Source: Stromatinia cepivora (taxonomy: Eukaryota; Ascomycota; Leotiomycetes; Helotiales; Sclerotiniaceae). From it: a stretch of DNA of 64,000 nucleotides. The translations under genes and the position numbers were made by a program. The notes below the pieces were generated by a model that worked only from the letters and a program-made list of their open reading frames with translations, did no database searches and was not told where the DNA came from. This document shows positions 1 through 11,840 of the stretch, one piece after another (the stretch's first letter is position 1; every line of letters begins with the position of its first letter). The DNA lies in contig RCTD01000019.1 of NCBI GenBank assembly GCA_014898415.1, positions 372,001 to 436,000 of the forward strand, given 5' to 3'.

Positions 1-247
1 GGGGAAGGTGTCGTGACTAGCAAGAGAATAGAGAAGTGAGTTAAGCCTCAGATATGAAGGCTTGTTGCTAATTTCTCGTTATAGGGAACGCGCTGCAATA
101 AACATGCAACTCTTATCGGACCTATGCGATATTACAGTTCCCAGTTCGGCGATAGGCTTGGCTAACTTCGATGATGGTATTGTTGGATTGGCAGGAACTG
201 TGAGCAGTTTGATTGGTGTCTACAGTCAATGGAAGAAGACTGCTTAA
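1..247 (+). CDS. PEX11-like peroxisomal biogenesis protein, 3' end only
   Basis: This is the C-terminal end of a PEX11-family peroxisomal membrane protein, which drives peroxisome elongation and proliferation; the gene begins outside the window. I read exon 1-35, an intron 36-84 (GTGAGT donor, TTGCTAAT branch region, TTATAG acceptor) and a last exon 85-247. The spliced end contains DLCDITVPSSAIGLANFDDG followed by IVGLAGTVSSLIGVYSQWKK and a final TA. The pattern of a short TVP segment, a DDG(I/V)VGLAGT helix and a terminal QWKK is typical of ascomycete PEX11 C-termini and would form the last membrane-associated helix. Only about 65 residues are visible, so the identification rests on this terminal block. 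Intron phase is consistent (two bases of a Lys codon before, one after). Confidence 0.72.
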
Positions 248-2847
248 ATAATATACCAATTAGGTATCGCAGTCAGGAGAGCATTTAATAAATTGCTAGA
301 CTTGGGATTCTTGCAGCTGCTATTCCGGACTGTTAGATTGGTGATGGGTTAATGAAATCGTATGCATGAGATTGGACCAGTGACACCGTAGCCTTGCAGG
401 TCCAAGTAGTCTGGAATCAATCTTATGCAATTGAAGACCATCGGAGTTTATAAGCGAAAGTTGTACTGTACAAGATAGGGTTAGAAATACCTCTACTCAA
501 TTGTTCCTATACCAATTATCCCAATTACAACACGTTTGGTCTGGTTTTTTGATTATGGACTTTCCCTTCAGAAGATTTTTTAACAGAGACTGAATCCTGA
601 GCGGCGAAATCTGTGTGTACATAATGCCCTTTACTAGCCTTCTTTCTAGGTGCTTTTGATTATAGCAATATATTGTTCTAATTGAGTGGTCTTCTTTTGT
701 CAAAGTTTCCCGTGAAATTAATCCCAGTGTCCTTAGTTAGTGAGTTGTTAGAGGCCATACGTATCGACCAAATAGCGGGCTACTCGTCCGACATATTTCG
801 GCAGCAGAGATGCTATTCACCCGGTTCGTGCTGAACGTGTTTTCGGCAGACAGATGCCATCCAAAGGTTGTCAGACCGATTTGCTTCATGTGTTGGATAC
901 TTTTACTGAATCCCACGTCAGTTAGGCCGCCGAGGCCGGCCCAACTCAAAAGGTACATGCACGCTCTGAAATGTTTCTTGGCGCCTTGAAATGGTCCTAT
1001 TGGCCACACGCGATTAGCAATACACATCTCCGATTCAACCAAGATGTGAATGAAGCCGTCTGTTGTTAGATAATACGCCGAGGCTTCTTCACTCGTGCCG
1101 ACACTCGTAATTTTTGAGATCCTACTTTTCAAACATAGAATGGTATAAATTTTTTACTATTGCTGGCAACGATCTGTGAAACTTCCCACCACCACCAAAG
1201 TCGAGCCGAAAGTTGGTTTTTTTATTGCCGCCTATTGGAAGACGCCTTACACCCACATACCGAGTAGATATCATGCGTCAGAGCTACCGATTGGTCTTGT
1301 TGAAGTATTCGAGGTCTATTCGTACAACAACGGCGAGGTATAATACACAAACAGTAAAGTATGAATTTGCTGGCGTTGCTGGTATGATGTTTCGGAATTT
1401 CTTCAACATTGTAGCCCGTCGCCCTCTCGAGACATGCCGAAATGGGCACCCTGGGGAGTATCATAGTATAGCAGTATAGCCAGGGATTCAAAACCAGACC
1501 CACATCACACCTAACCTGAGAGCAAATAGGATCCTTAATAACATCGTCAAGTACTAGCAATCAACAATCAACAACCAACAACCAACAGGTAACTTACCGT
1601 TACATCGGTCCATACCACTATTGAATAAGCCTGTCATATGAGTCTGACATGATAAGATTCGTCTTTTTGGGGAATCGCGGCTTGGCTGGGGAAAACTCGT
1701 ATCGACACTGGCGGAATGGCGGGCAGATATGCTTCCCCGCTGCATGGAGGTTCTATTGAAGAAAGAACGTCTATTATATGTTTAACACTGATAGAAAATA
1801 TCACACTTCTCACCTGCGACAGACTGGTTGCTGTAAGATGTTATAGTACCTCATGTGGAAAACTAATACTCAGAGAGCTGTTGTAGCTAAGGTGGTACCA
1901 TCCCGTTATCTTGCGTCTAGAGCATATCTGCTGCACATGAGTCAGACTTTCATTTCTCAACTCGGCTCCCACTGGTTTGCAATTGAACGATGCAATATGG
2001 GAAGCTAACAGGTCGCCAACAAATCTTCCGGGGTAGGGCTCTCCAATATTACATGACGAATCCGTCCACCAAAGAGTGCCCTGCTTGCGAAGATCTATCG
2101 CCAGGTCCACCACAATGTTTGATGAACCACTCTACCGGTATTCGCTTTCGAAGTCTACTGGGCCGAACCCTCACATTCAGCACTTTACTCTCGGTCTGGG
2201 TGAAATTTATACACGGACCGAGTGGTCAGCTGGCCTGACCACGGAGGCACCTCCTGCAGTTGGGGTTAAATTGTAGAAGTTTTTGATAAGGTTAAAGTGA
2301 AAAGGCACAGGAATTCTGTGTACCCAAGTCACATTACGATATTCCTTCGCCTAAAGCCGTACTTCCTGAACATATTGACAATTACTAACCCGACTTTAAG
2401 GATTAGTCTACTACCTGAAAATCCATTCATTGCAACAGCTCGTATGTTCAGAGAAAATAAGCTGATTGGTTCCACCTCTAGCCGAAAGTTTAATCACATT
2501 CATTTGCAACTAATGGCACCTGTCAAACTCGCAAGGCTACGATGTCGCTCATGCAGATGCATGGTTGCCAACTTTAGGAAGTTGAATCTGCGTAACCATC
2601 AAGTTGGTGGACAAAGCATTTAGCGAAAGGATGTTACCGAGAAGAGAAGGTGCGATGCATGTCAAACATAGTGGACCAAGTAGTCAAGTTCTCTTACAAC
2701 AGGCATCGACCACCTTAATATATTCACTCGTTCTTGCACCACCTGCCGTAGCGTTGAAAATTTATCTCGCTTCCCAACTTTTCTACTCCCACTACAACTT
2801 CGGAATAAATTCGTGTTCTCTTACCAGTTCTCATTATCCTTCACTCA
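248..2847. other. intergenic, no convincing gene
   Basis: About 2.6 kb of near-average base composition. Several open frames of 60-130 codons occur on both strands (the longest on the minus strand at 737-1132 and 1841-2113). They overlap each other, mostly lack a good ATG, and show no recognisable domain. I see no tRNA, transposon end or tandem repeat. It could hold an unrecognised spliced gene. Confidence 0.5.
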
Positions 2848-4789
2848 ATGGCACATTCATATGCAGATTACCCTTTGGAGAGGTTCAGCAGCCCTGGCAT
2901 GGACGAGTTCAAAGTTCAATCCTCACTTACAGCATTTGATATTCCACTTTCAAATGAGAGCACCCGAAAATTGGAGGAAGGAACCGCTGGCCCAGAAAAT
3001 ATGGAAAGCAGTATTCCAAGAGCAGATGGAGGTAGAGATGCTTGGCTGTTTTTGGCTGCGTGCTTTGTGTTCGAGGCATTGATCTGGGGTAGGTGATCTG
3101 TTCGATGCAGGCCCACACTATCACTTCATTGTTCTGGACGGACTTGGACATTCAAACCTCTACGACAGGACAAAACGTGATGGCTTCAATCAAAACCAAA
3201 CATTGACATATCTGTGGACTAACAATTAAACAGGATTTCCTTTCGCTTTTGGAGTTTTCCAGACGTACTACTCCACTCATCCGCCTTTTGATAAGCATGC
3301 AAACGGTATAGCTATTACCGGAACCTGTGCTACTGGAATCAGTACGTTTATTATCTCACTTTCTTTAGTTTGATGAAACAAGTTTTTCCTCCGCGTTGAT
3401 AAATACTCACAAGGTGTTATCAGTGTACCTTTTTGCTCCGATTTCCCTCTACGTTCTAGAGACCTTCCCACTAATTCGCCGCCTATCGTCGATAGTGGGT
3501 CTTGTGATCGTATTGATAGCACTCGTTGCAGCCAGTTTTGCCACGCAGATTTGGCACCTCGTTGTTACACAGGGAGTTTTGTATGCTATTGGGGGTAGTC
3601 TTTCATACTCTCCAACTATGTTTTATCTCGATCAATGGTTTGGTACGTAAATTGTTCTTCAATGTTCAACTTTAATTCAATGTTCGACTCTTTCAATGTC
3701 CAGTTTTGTTTCAACTTCCAGCTTTGCTCCTCGTCCAACTTGTTTGGATGTTCCTCTTTTTTTTTTTTTTTTTTTTTTTGAATATTGACTACTGTTTTGT
3801 TGTGCAATCCCGTTTGGATATCTTATTATTTATCCCTCTTTTTTTCCCGATCTCTTCAGAATCCCTTCCTATTAGACCACCGCTGACTCTTTAATCTGGC
3901 GGTAGTCAAGCGAAAGGGTCTTGCGCTTGGTGTTATGTGGTCAGGGTAAGCATCGAGTGTTACTTCGACCCTAAATCTAGCTAACTTCGACAGCGTCGGA
4001 ACTTCTGGCCTCATCTTCCCATTTCTTCTGTCGTATCTTGTTGATAGATACGGATTCCGCAGTACCCTCCGAATTTGGGCTGTCCTTATGTTTATTCTCT
4101 GTTGCCCTCTGATCTACTACATTAAGCCAAGAATTCCAGTGGCATATTCCAGCGAACCGCCCTCAAAAGTACCAGGCTATGCTTTCCTCAGATCACCCGT
4201 TTTATGGTTCCTGCAAATCGCAAATATTTTGTCCTCGCTTGGATTCTTCGCACCTGCCATTTATCTTTCATCCTTTAGTGCTTCGCTTTCCTTCTCTCCT
4301 ATTCTTGGCACAACACTAATCGCGCTCCTCAATTCATTTTCCGTAATCGGTGCCATTTCGCTAGGCCATCTCTCGGATGTCAGACATATAACCACCGTCG
4401 TACTTCTCTCGTCCACCTTCTCTTCCCTATCTGTATTTCTGTTATGGGGTATATCCACTTCCCTCTCATCTCTAGTTTTATTTACCATCATTTATGGAAT
4501 CTTTGCTGGAGGGTGGAGTGCCATATGGGCAGGAATGATACGAGAAGTTCAACGCGCAGATGAAAATGCGGGGTTTGGTGTATTGATGGGGTTATTTAGC
4601 GCAGGTAGAGGAGTGGGAAGTGTGGTATGTGGACCAGTTACTGAATGCCTCATTCGATATGGAGGTTTGGGTGGTGTGGGAGGTGGTTATGCGACGGAGT
4701 ATGGGACGGTAATTGTCTTTACGGGAGTGAGTGCTGCTTGTGGGTTGATCGGGCTGGGAGCGAGGTTTTGGAAGACGGAAAGAGTTTGA
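2848..4789 (+). CDS. MFS monocarboxylate-porter-like transporter
   Basis: Plasma-membrane transporter of the major facilitator superfamily, closest in style to fungal monocarboxylate porters (MCT/Mch type); the substrate cannot be read from sequence. Five exons: 2848-3088, 3234-3341, 3424-3642, 3906-3945 and 3994-4789, joining in frame to 467 residues. The N-terminus (MAHSYADYPLERF) is a hydrophilic tail of about 65 residues before the first membrane helix. Family hallmarks are FAFGVFQTYYSTHPPF after helix 1, the segment WFVKRKGLALGVMWSG at about residues 187-204 (helix 4-5 region), and SGLIFPFLLSYLVDRYGFR after it. The C-terminal half has further helices and ends in a short charged tail (FWKTERV). 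The second intron's acceptor was chosen at 3423 because it alone keeps phase and gives GISMYLFAPI. Intron 3 is unusually long (263 bp) and contains a poly-T run. Confidence 0.85.
3643..3905 (+). other. long intron with poly-T and short repeats
   Basis: Third intron of the MFS gene. It starts GTACGT and ends GGTAG, and is several times longer than its neighbours (145, 82 and 48 bp). It holds variants of TTCAATGTTCAACTT / TTCAATGTTCGACTC / TTCAATGTCCAGTT near 3659-3720 and an uninterrupted run of more than 20 T at about 3757-3779, suggesting slippage growth. Confidence 0.6.
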
Positions 4790-6559
4790 GTGGTGTATGC
4801 GATGGATGCAACTTATACTAAAAAATACTCCTCTTAAAGTTTTAAATTATGCCTAAAATGCTATTTGATTGTCAAACATGAATGGAATATTGAAGAGTTT
4901 TATGAGGTGTCTAAACCTAAGAAGTCATTTGATAGTCGAGTCTCAGTTACATTTTGAAAATCGATCTAAGATTGGTATGCGACTTATCTCGCATTTTACA
5001 TGCGTGTAACTGTAAGTATGATGAATTAGTGAGTACACTGAAATCAGGGTTTTAAATTTAGAGCATAATTGCACGAAATAAATTGTGAGAGGCTACTTAA
5101 TTGTTCAATTCGAATTAGCACTATGAAAAGTATCTCACCACATGTCACATTGCCCATAGGAACAATAGATCTACCGCCTTTGCCACTTCAAAGTACTGTA
5201 TGGTAAGAGATAATGAGATTTCCTCATTCATGTTAAAGATCTCTCATCTCATATCTTCAATTTACTCCACGTGGATTCTTCAATGTACGGTATGATGTGA
5301 GATAATAAATCTTCCCTGGAGATCTCCCATCTCACATATACAATTTACTCCTATTGTATGTCAGAATGGCGGAATTGTGTTGCTATCCCTGGTTAGGCAA
5401 GTGTAACCTTCCTACTCGGGACGCCCCCGCACGAAATACAAGGGGGCTAGGTACCCGGGTATCTTGCAACCTATTTCCTTCTTCAGACAACCTTGACCCG
5501 ATCCTCTATCATAAGCAAATAAAATAACATCTTCGTACGCCTTCAACCAAGTTTCTCAAGCCAGCCAAAAAGCCACTGTGCATTATACCGCAAAGAAACA
5601 ATCTTCAACAACATGCGCGTATGTTTTCCGAATCTTTTTCGTCCCGTCTTTTGGATCCTGGATGCCATATACTGGAAATACATTCCCCCGGTTAATTTAC
5701 CATCGCACTACATAAAAATATACTATCCCTGATAACAATGAAGGATTCTTCTTAAATGTTACACCGCAGCTTCATTACAACCTTTTTCATCCTTTGTTCT
5801 TGTTTAATGAGTTCAATACCAAACCTGGGGATATTCTTTCAATGGATTTTTAAATACTTTACGTTCCCTTCATGTAATATGATGATCGTAAAGTTGCGAG
5901 ATTCAATCAGGGGCAATCTTTCGTTTGCTGAAAATCTTCAAGTCCCGATGACATTCTAGATCTTCATAATCGCAACTCTTTTTCTCCAACTAATAAACAT
6001 TCAACTCTAATCAACTCGTCGATTTATCATTCTTACCTTATTCTAAATAACATGCAGCACAATCTGACCACCTTAGCGGCGGGAAAAGGCGCAGTCGCCT
6101 CGGTTCAACGAATGAAGATTCTCAAAATTGACGAGGTTGAGCGGCACAGCTGTCAGTGTATGCAAGGGCCAACAGTATTCATGGAACGTTGATCGGAAAT
6201 GGCGACATACTGCCTTCTCGGTCGGTACAATTATTTCTACTTCTTATCTGGTGTGGTAGTATTACCTGTGGTGGCGTGGTATCGTCTGTTCATTTTACAC
6301 AAATATATCTACTCTTGCATGATATGCGAGTCCGTTGGAATATCTCAATGTCCAAATCTATTTGAGGAATTTTAATTCAAACAATGTCTAAATCCAATTC
6401 AGAAACTCTGACTAGATCCTAAGGATTCTAATAAGAACGATACTACGCCCACAAACATATGTGGGGTTTTTGTTTTGATTTAACTTTGGGTTCTTTGCCT
6501 TATATAGTATTCCTTCGAAAAATGCATATTTGTAGTTTTAAAGAAGACCTTACTTGAAG
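4790..6559. other. intergenic, with an imperfect tandem repeat and a possible short spliced transcript
   Basis: AT-leaning intergenic DNA. Around 5193-5350 a unit of about 75 bp is present twice in diverged form (shared pieces GAGATAAT, ATCTC(T/C)CATCTCA and CAATTTACTCC). At 5425-5451 a small GC hairpin (GCCCCC...GGGGGC) precedes a pyrimidine-rich leader. At 5614 ATGCGC is followed directly by a GTATGT donor, and 6057-6155 is open downstream of an acceptor-like TGCAG. This could be a short spliced gene, but I cannot name a product and do not call it as a CDS. Confidence 0.4.
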
Positions 6560-8562
6560 ATGCAACGCCTGGTGTTTTTCCTTGTGTTTTGTGTTTTCCT
6601 GGGTCATATAAAAGCAGATGTTGTTTTCACGTCGCCTTATCCCGGATCTACGTTGGGTTCGGGAGACGTTACTCTCTGGTGGAAGGAGGATGGTGATGCG
6701 CTTTTGATCCAAGAAATGGAAAGTCATTTGTTAGTTTTGTTTACCGGAAGTGATAAGGTTATGGTGTGTTTTAGGTTTTCTCTTTCAACATGTATTGTGG
6801 ATTACTGATGTTTGTGTAGGAAATTTTGAATGAATGGGCCATCCCCGTCGGATCATACAACACAACTATACACCTCAATTCAAACATCGGACCTAATGCA
6901 AACAACTCATAGTAAGCAATCATTATTGTACCACTTGAAACCGTTGTTTTGACGAATTTCAGTTTCTTCGGTATTCAATTAAATCCTGTTAACATCTCCA
7001 ACTACCCATCAACCTCTGTCCCCGTTCTTACCAATTTCTCACCCCGCTTCTCCCTCACAAACATGACAGGCAAAGATTTTAGCCCTTCTATTAGCGCTGC
7101 AAATGCTGCATGTAATACCACAGATAGACCAGATTCTGTAATTCGAGACGAATCGCAAGATCAAGTATCCTTAGCTATGGCTAACATACATTCTTTGTCG
7201 TCCGCTCAAATCACAACTTCTGGGGCAATCCATAATCCAACTGACGGTATAATCGTTACAAATATACCTTTGGCGCCCACAATATCTCCATCTACATCGC
7301 CCTCGCCTCTTGTAACAACCATAATCTCCACACCGGCACCTACTGTCTCTCCTCAGTCCCTTACCGAGACGCTAACACAAACTCCGACGTTCACAACCAC
7401 TACCCATAAGAAAATTGTTATTGCTGTTCCGGTCGCAATAGGTGTTGCGGCTCTTGTCGGTCTCTCCCTCTTCTTCATTATTCGACATCGACGCCGACAT
7501 CCACCAACCGAAAAGGCAGATCCAGATGGGTCTATTCTTCCATTCTTTCCACCACCGCCCACTCATCCAAATACATGGATGGATACCAAAGCTTCCACTT
7601 TTAAAGATAAATCAAATCGTTTCTGGTACCGTCTTAAAGCCAAATGCCCACGAGGTAGCGTTGCTGAATTGCCCGGCTACGAAGGCCCCGGTACATTTAA
7701 ACCCGCTTCACAGCGAAACACCAACCCAAGCGGAACGACGAGTACAAAGACGAGCGAGATGACCTACAAGCCTATTACAGTTCCTCCTACTACAGCAAGC
7801 GGTACTTCATCCACCAAAGTTCAACATCCACAAAAAAATCTCCCGGGCCGCGAAGTTGGCTTCTTGGCTGTGGGTCCAGTTCCTACACATCACCACCAAC
7901 AATCAGACATCAAGACTCCCATTATTCCTACGCATGCAAATCATTCGTATCCATGCACCTCGACTATTAAGACTATCACAACAGAAAGTTCAGGTATTCC
8001 TTCCTCATCAGCTCTATCTTCATCTTTTGACTGTGAACGCGAACGGGGCCTTTCTCCTTTCGACCTCGGAACTCCTATCTATAGAGAGCGAGAGGCACAG
8101 ATACTATCGCAACCACCAAGTCCCACGGCTCTTAGAGGAATGGCAAAAGTAGTTACAATCTCGAGGAGTAATTCATTGTTACATTCGGGCTCAAATTCTG
8201 TGATGACACCTCAGGCTTCTTCTTATTATCCTACGAGGATTAGCTCACTACCGAGAGGAGCACCAAAGGGATATGCCTCCTCGAATCCTGCACTGGCATA
8301 TCAAAAACTTTTGTATCAACCACAGTCGTCATTTCCATCACAGCAAATGTCATTTCCTCAACCACCAACTTCGATGTCACCTCCAATGTCACAATCGAAA
8401 AGATATAGAAGTCCAATAGGGAGAACGGATGAGAGTGCGGCTATTAGAGAAGCGGAACAAAGAATTAGAGGATTGCTTGGGAGTAATGCTGGAAATAGTT
8501 CTAGTAGGGATGGGGTTGTGAGTCCGGTTAGTCCTGTTAGTCCTTTGTCGAGCTCGAGATAA
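6560..8562 (+). CDS. Kre9/Knh1-like N-terminal domain, single-pass membrane protein
   Basis: Predicted secreted-then-anchored protein of 631 residues, in three exons: 6560-6763, 6820-6911 and 6963-8562. Residues 1-19 look like a signal peptide (MQRLVFFLVFCVFLGHIKA). The following domain starts DVVFTSPYPGSTLGSGDVTL and ends near FSPRFSLTNMTG, the arrangement of the Ser/Thr-rich Kre9/Knh1-like N-terminal domain of fungal wall proteins, here with several N-glycosylation sequons (NTT, NIS, NMT, NTT). A Ser/Thr/Pro-rich stalk follows, then one membrane helix at about residues 249-272 (IVIAVPVAIGVAALVGLSLF) and a basic stop-transfer RHRRRH. The remaining 350 residues are a low-complexity, presumably cytosolic tail. 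The ATG at 6560 is preferred because upstream in-frame codons lack ATG. A wall-sensor or wall-assembly role is inference. Confidence 0.75.
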
Positions 8563-9130
8563 ATGAAGGGATAATTGTGCTAGAGGTATGATATGTATGA
8601 TTCTTGTTATATGTGATGGATATAGGTAAGATAGGAACGAAATGGGATACAATGGGATGGAATGGGATGAATGATAGGCTGTGGATGAAGAAATTGGCGT
8701 TTGGTATTTAATGAACTTGGTAATTATGAATGCATTTGGAGGTCAATGAATGGGAATAGGGATAGGAATGAAATGAAATGATGGGTCGGCTTACTTAATT
8801 AATGAGTGTGTATATACATTTCCATCGTTTTAAGAAGAGGGAAGAGAAAGGTATGCGCTTGAGCTGTGTCGAGCTGAAAGAAGTCCTGGCTTAAAATCGA
8901 TTATCTAGATATCTCTTTTACAGCTGAAAGTCAATTATGAGTTACAAAACTGCAGCGGTTGAAAAGAAGAGCGTGAATATCACCCCTGACTGCCTTTTTT
9001 TCTAATAGGGAAGGTCCTTCTGAGCCCGGATTACACGTGCACCTGACATCTTAAAATGGCTTTTGCAGAAAACCCCGCACCGAAATCCAATTTCCTGCAT
9101 CTCTTTGCGATCACATATATTCTTTTCAAA
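8563..9130. other. intergenic between Kre9-like gene and HET pseudogene
   Basis: About 570 bp. The first part (8630-8790) is rich in repeats of GGAATGGGAT(A/G) and GATAGG type, which look like simple-sequence drift. No coding frame of interest is seen, and no clear terminator or promoter element can be assigned. Confidence 0.5.
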
Positions 9131-11318
9131 ATGTTCTGCAAAACTTGTACAGATCTATTTCTAGCAATAAGGGAGTACCAAGCAAAAGAACTACCCGTAT
9201 CAGATGATTGCATTCAGGGAACATTCAAACACCATGCTTCTTATAATGCCTTCAAGAAGGCAGTTTCAATAGCTGCCGTCTTTGTAAGAGAGTATATTGG
9301 CATGAAGATTTCCAATCTCATCTCGATGGGCACGGGGCATTCAAAATGATTTACAACGTTAACTGGCATTTGTCTGAAACGCACACAGCTAGAAAACTGA
9401 TTACACTTGTTCTTGACAAGTTGCCAAAACGTACTCCTTCCTACCTGTACAGCACTTCTTGGGACCTTGTACCAGTTGAACCATCGAAAGGTAGAGTTAC
9501 TCACTGATATTTGGGATTCTCTACAGCATACTAAATCAATAACTATCTAATATCGACTTTTAGTACCTGGCTATCACGAAACTACGAATACAGGTTCCGA
9601 GGCTTCTTTTGCACTCGCTAATCACTGGCTAAAGAAATGTGTAACTTCACATCAAAACTGCAAGCGTCCCTGTCCTCCGACACGGAAAGATTGGCGACCG
9701 AGCCGCTTGGTTTATATCAAAGATGTGGATACTTTAGTCTTGCATTTGTGGAGTGATATTCCGATAGGGGTGAAGTACGCCACGCTATCTCACTGTTGGG
9801 GCAATATCCCAGAGGCCCAGAGATTGATCTTAACATAAGACAACATCGCTTCTTGGACACGAGAGTTGCCTGATCTTAGATCCATGAAAACGTTTCACGA
9901 CGCTGTTACCGTTTGTCAAAAGCTCGGGTTCAAATATATCTGGGTCGATTCGTTATGCATTATTCAAGACTCTCAAGATGATTGGTATGAGCAAGCTTCG
10001 CTGATGAGCGAAGTTTATAAATATTCTCAGTGTACTATTACTGCCACAGCGGCAGATGACAATACTGTGGGATGCTTCTTTGGTCGTGATTCGGACATTT
10101 GTCTGCCGACCCGAGTGGAAATTGCTCAGAATCAAACACACTTTCCTGGCACCACCAAGCATTCGATTCTCGAATTGAACCCTCAATCAGAGGAGTATGA
10201 GTCTAGAGAATTACGAGGTCTTTATGACATCCATGAACGCGAAACCTGGGTTCATGGTATCACTGGAGCCCCTGTAAACAAACGCGCTTGGATTGTTCAA
10301 GAGGTATGTATATCGTCAAGACGAAAACACGCACTTAATCTACCATTCTAATAAGATAGCGTAGCGTCTTCTAAGCCCACGAGTTCTTCATTTTGCAAAC
10401 AAACAGCTCTTCTGGGAGTGTACAGAATTGCGTGCCTCAGAATCTTATCCTTTCGGAATGCCCCATTACGAGATCGGTTCTTTTTTTAGAGCCGCGGATC
10501 CTTTTAGATACCAGAATCAATATCCGATCGATGACACTTTCGAGACTGAAACCCAGTCACAAAAATGCTCCCGCTTAGAATCCGCTCTTCAACTTTGGCA
10601 TTACGCAATACAAGCTTATACATCGGGAAACCTAACAAAAGCTTCCGACAAACTCGTTGCCATCTCCGCCATAGCAAGAGAAATAAAACCTTTAGTGCGG
10701 TCTAGGTATTTGGCTGGTCTTTGGGAAGTTAATCTAGTCGCCCGGCTAGCATGGAATAATTTCGGTCGTACTTCAAGATCGACTGTGTATCGAGCACCGT
10801 CATGGTCTTGGGCTTCGATTGATGGGGAGATTTTGTATTTATCTGGTTGGAATTTTGGAGCTGACGTCTACTGCCCATTAATTAATATCCTTGAAGTGGT
10901 TACAGAGATTGTCAGCAAAGATGAGCTAGGTCAAGTTGAAGGAGGTCATATAAAACTTCTGGGACAGATTATTGATCTTGAGATTATACGCATCGAAGGC
11001 AAAAAGGATTATGATTCAGATTCTCAGACTGTTCTCATTAATGGTAAAGCTACCAAAATCCGGTTATATGAGAATGATTACAATATGGAGCTTACCACAC
11101 CTACGAATCAATTCTGTTGTCTGCCTCTTGATATCCGTCAACAACAAGGTCTATACTTCTTCAACGGACTTGTCCTCGAATGCCTTGATGTCACGGACAA
11201 CGTCTATCGCCGCATTGGGCTATTGAGCCTCTTGGAGGAGGTTGATTGGTTAATAATAATGAATAATATAATAATAATATTATTCACTATTATTATAGTG
11301 GAAGACTTAGTTATATAG
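9131..11318 (+). pseudogene. HET-domain protein gene, broken by a frameshift and a stop
   Basis: Heterokaryon-incompatibility (HET, PF06985-type) gene, normally a trigger of non-self recognition cell death. Reading: exon 9131-9490, intron 9491-9563, exon 9564-10303, intron 10304-10364, exon 10365-11318. The start reads MFCKTCTDLFLA, then near 9267 the frame shifts by one base: the conserved CRLCKRVYWHEDFQSHLDG continues in another frame. The HET core follows (KYATLSHCWG; KLGFKYIWVDSLCIIQDSQD; DWYEQASLMSEVYKYSQCTI) but is cut by an in-frame TAA at 9836-9838, just after the SHCWG block. Downstream motifs are intact (KRAWIVQE, then RLLSPRVLHFANKQLFWEC, and RAPSWSWASIDG). The last 60 bases run into AT-rich repeat DNA, so the native C-terminus may be lost. 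It lies next to the RIP-like block, which may explain its decay. A sequencing error at either site is the alternative. Confidence 0.82.
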
Positions 11319-11531
11319 CTTAAAAGAGTGATCGAATATATAGTGATTGAAGTCAAAATATGAGTGTATTGAATATTGAATTTATTTTGCTTGTTTTTCA
11401 GAAGAATTCTTTGAAGAAAATCTTCTTATTTATAATATTTGATAGGATTCTATGAAGTTCTATAATATTCTATGATTATAAATAAGATCGATTTTAATCG
11501 AATCTTATAGAATCATTTTATATAATGAAAT
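11319..11531. other. AT-rich spacer before the retrotransposon
   Basis: Short AT-rich stretch between the HET pseudogene and the left LTR, ending in the 5-bp duplication GAAAT at 11527-11531. It contains repeated TCTATAATATT / TTCTATGATT-like pieces and no gene. Confidence 0.6.
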
Positions 11532-11840
11532 TATCACGGGATAGTATGATTACACAGCACTTTCAGGGATCGTTGAATAGATGGTACACGTGATTGGTAA
11601 AGTAAAAGAATTGAATGATTTGCCCTTGATTATATGAATTAAGAGTTGTATATATAGAACAAATGAATGATTATCTAGCTGATATACACTTTAATTAAGT
11701 TAGATCTTTGTTTATTAGTATATCAGGATCATCTTATCAATTGATGGATTGATAAAGGCTAGTAGATCCTTCATTCCGATTGGAAAGTATATACTTTGAT
11801 CCTTTATAAGATACAGGGGATTGCGGGGCTTTCTGTAATA
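11532..11840 (-). repeat. left LTR (3' LTR of the minus-strand copia element)
   Basis: 309 bp, begins TATCACGG and ends CTGTAATA. It aligns along its whole length with 19655-19963. Most differences I checked are C/T or G/A transitions, in both directions, for example GGTACACGTGATTGG here against GATACACATAATTAA in the other copy. Confidence 0.9.

Noticed and set aside
737..1132. Minus-strand frame of 131 codons
   Set aside because: It has no ATG at its start, no recognisable domain, no splice partners, and lies among equally long overlapping frames.
11532..11840. Gypsy-type classification of the LTR element
   Set aside because: Protease precedes integrase with room for RT only after integrase, and integrase fragments resemble the copia core and its GYLVGY-like block.
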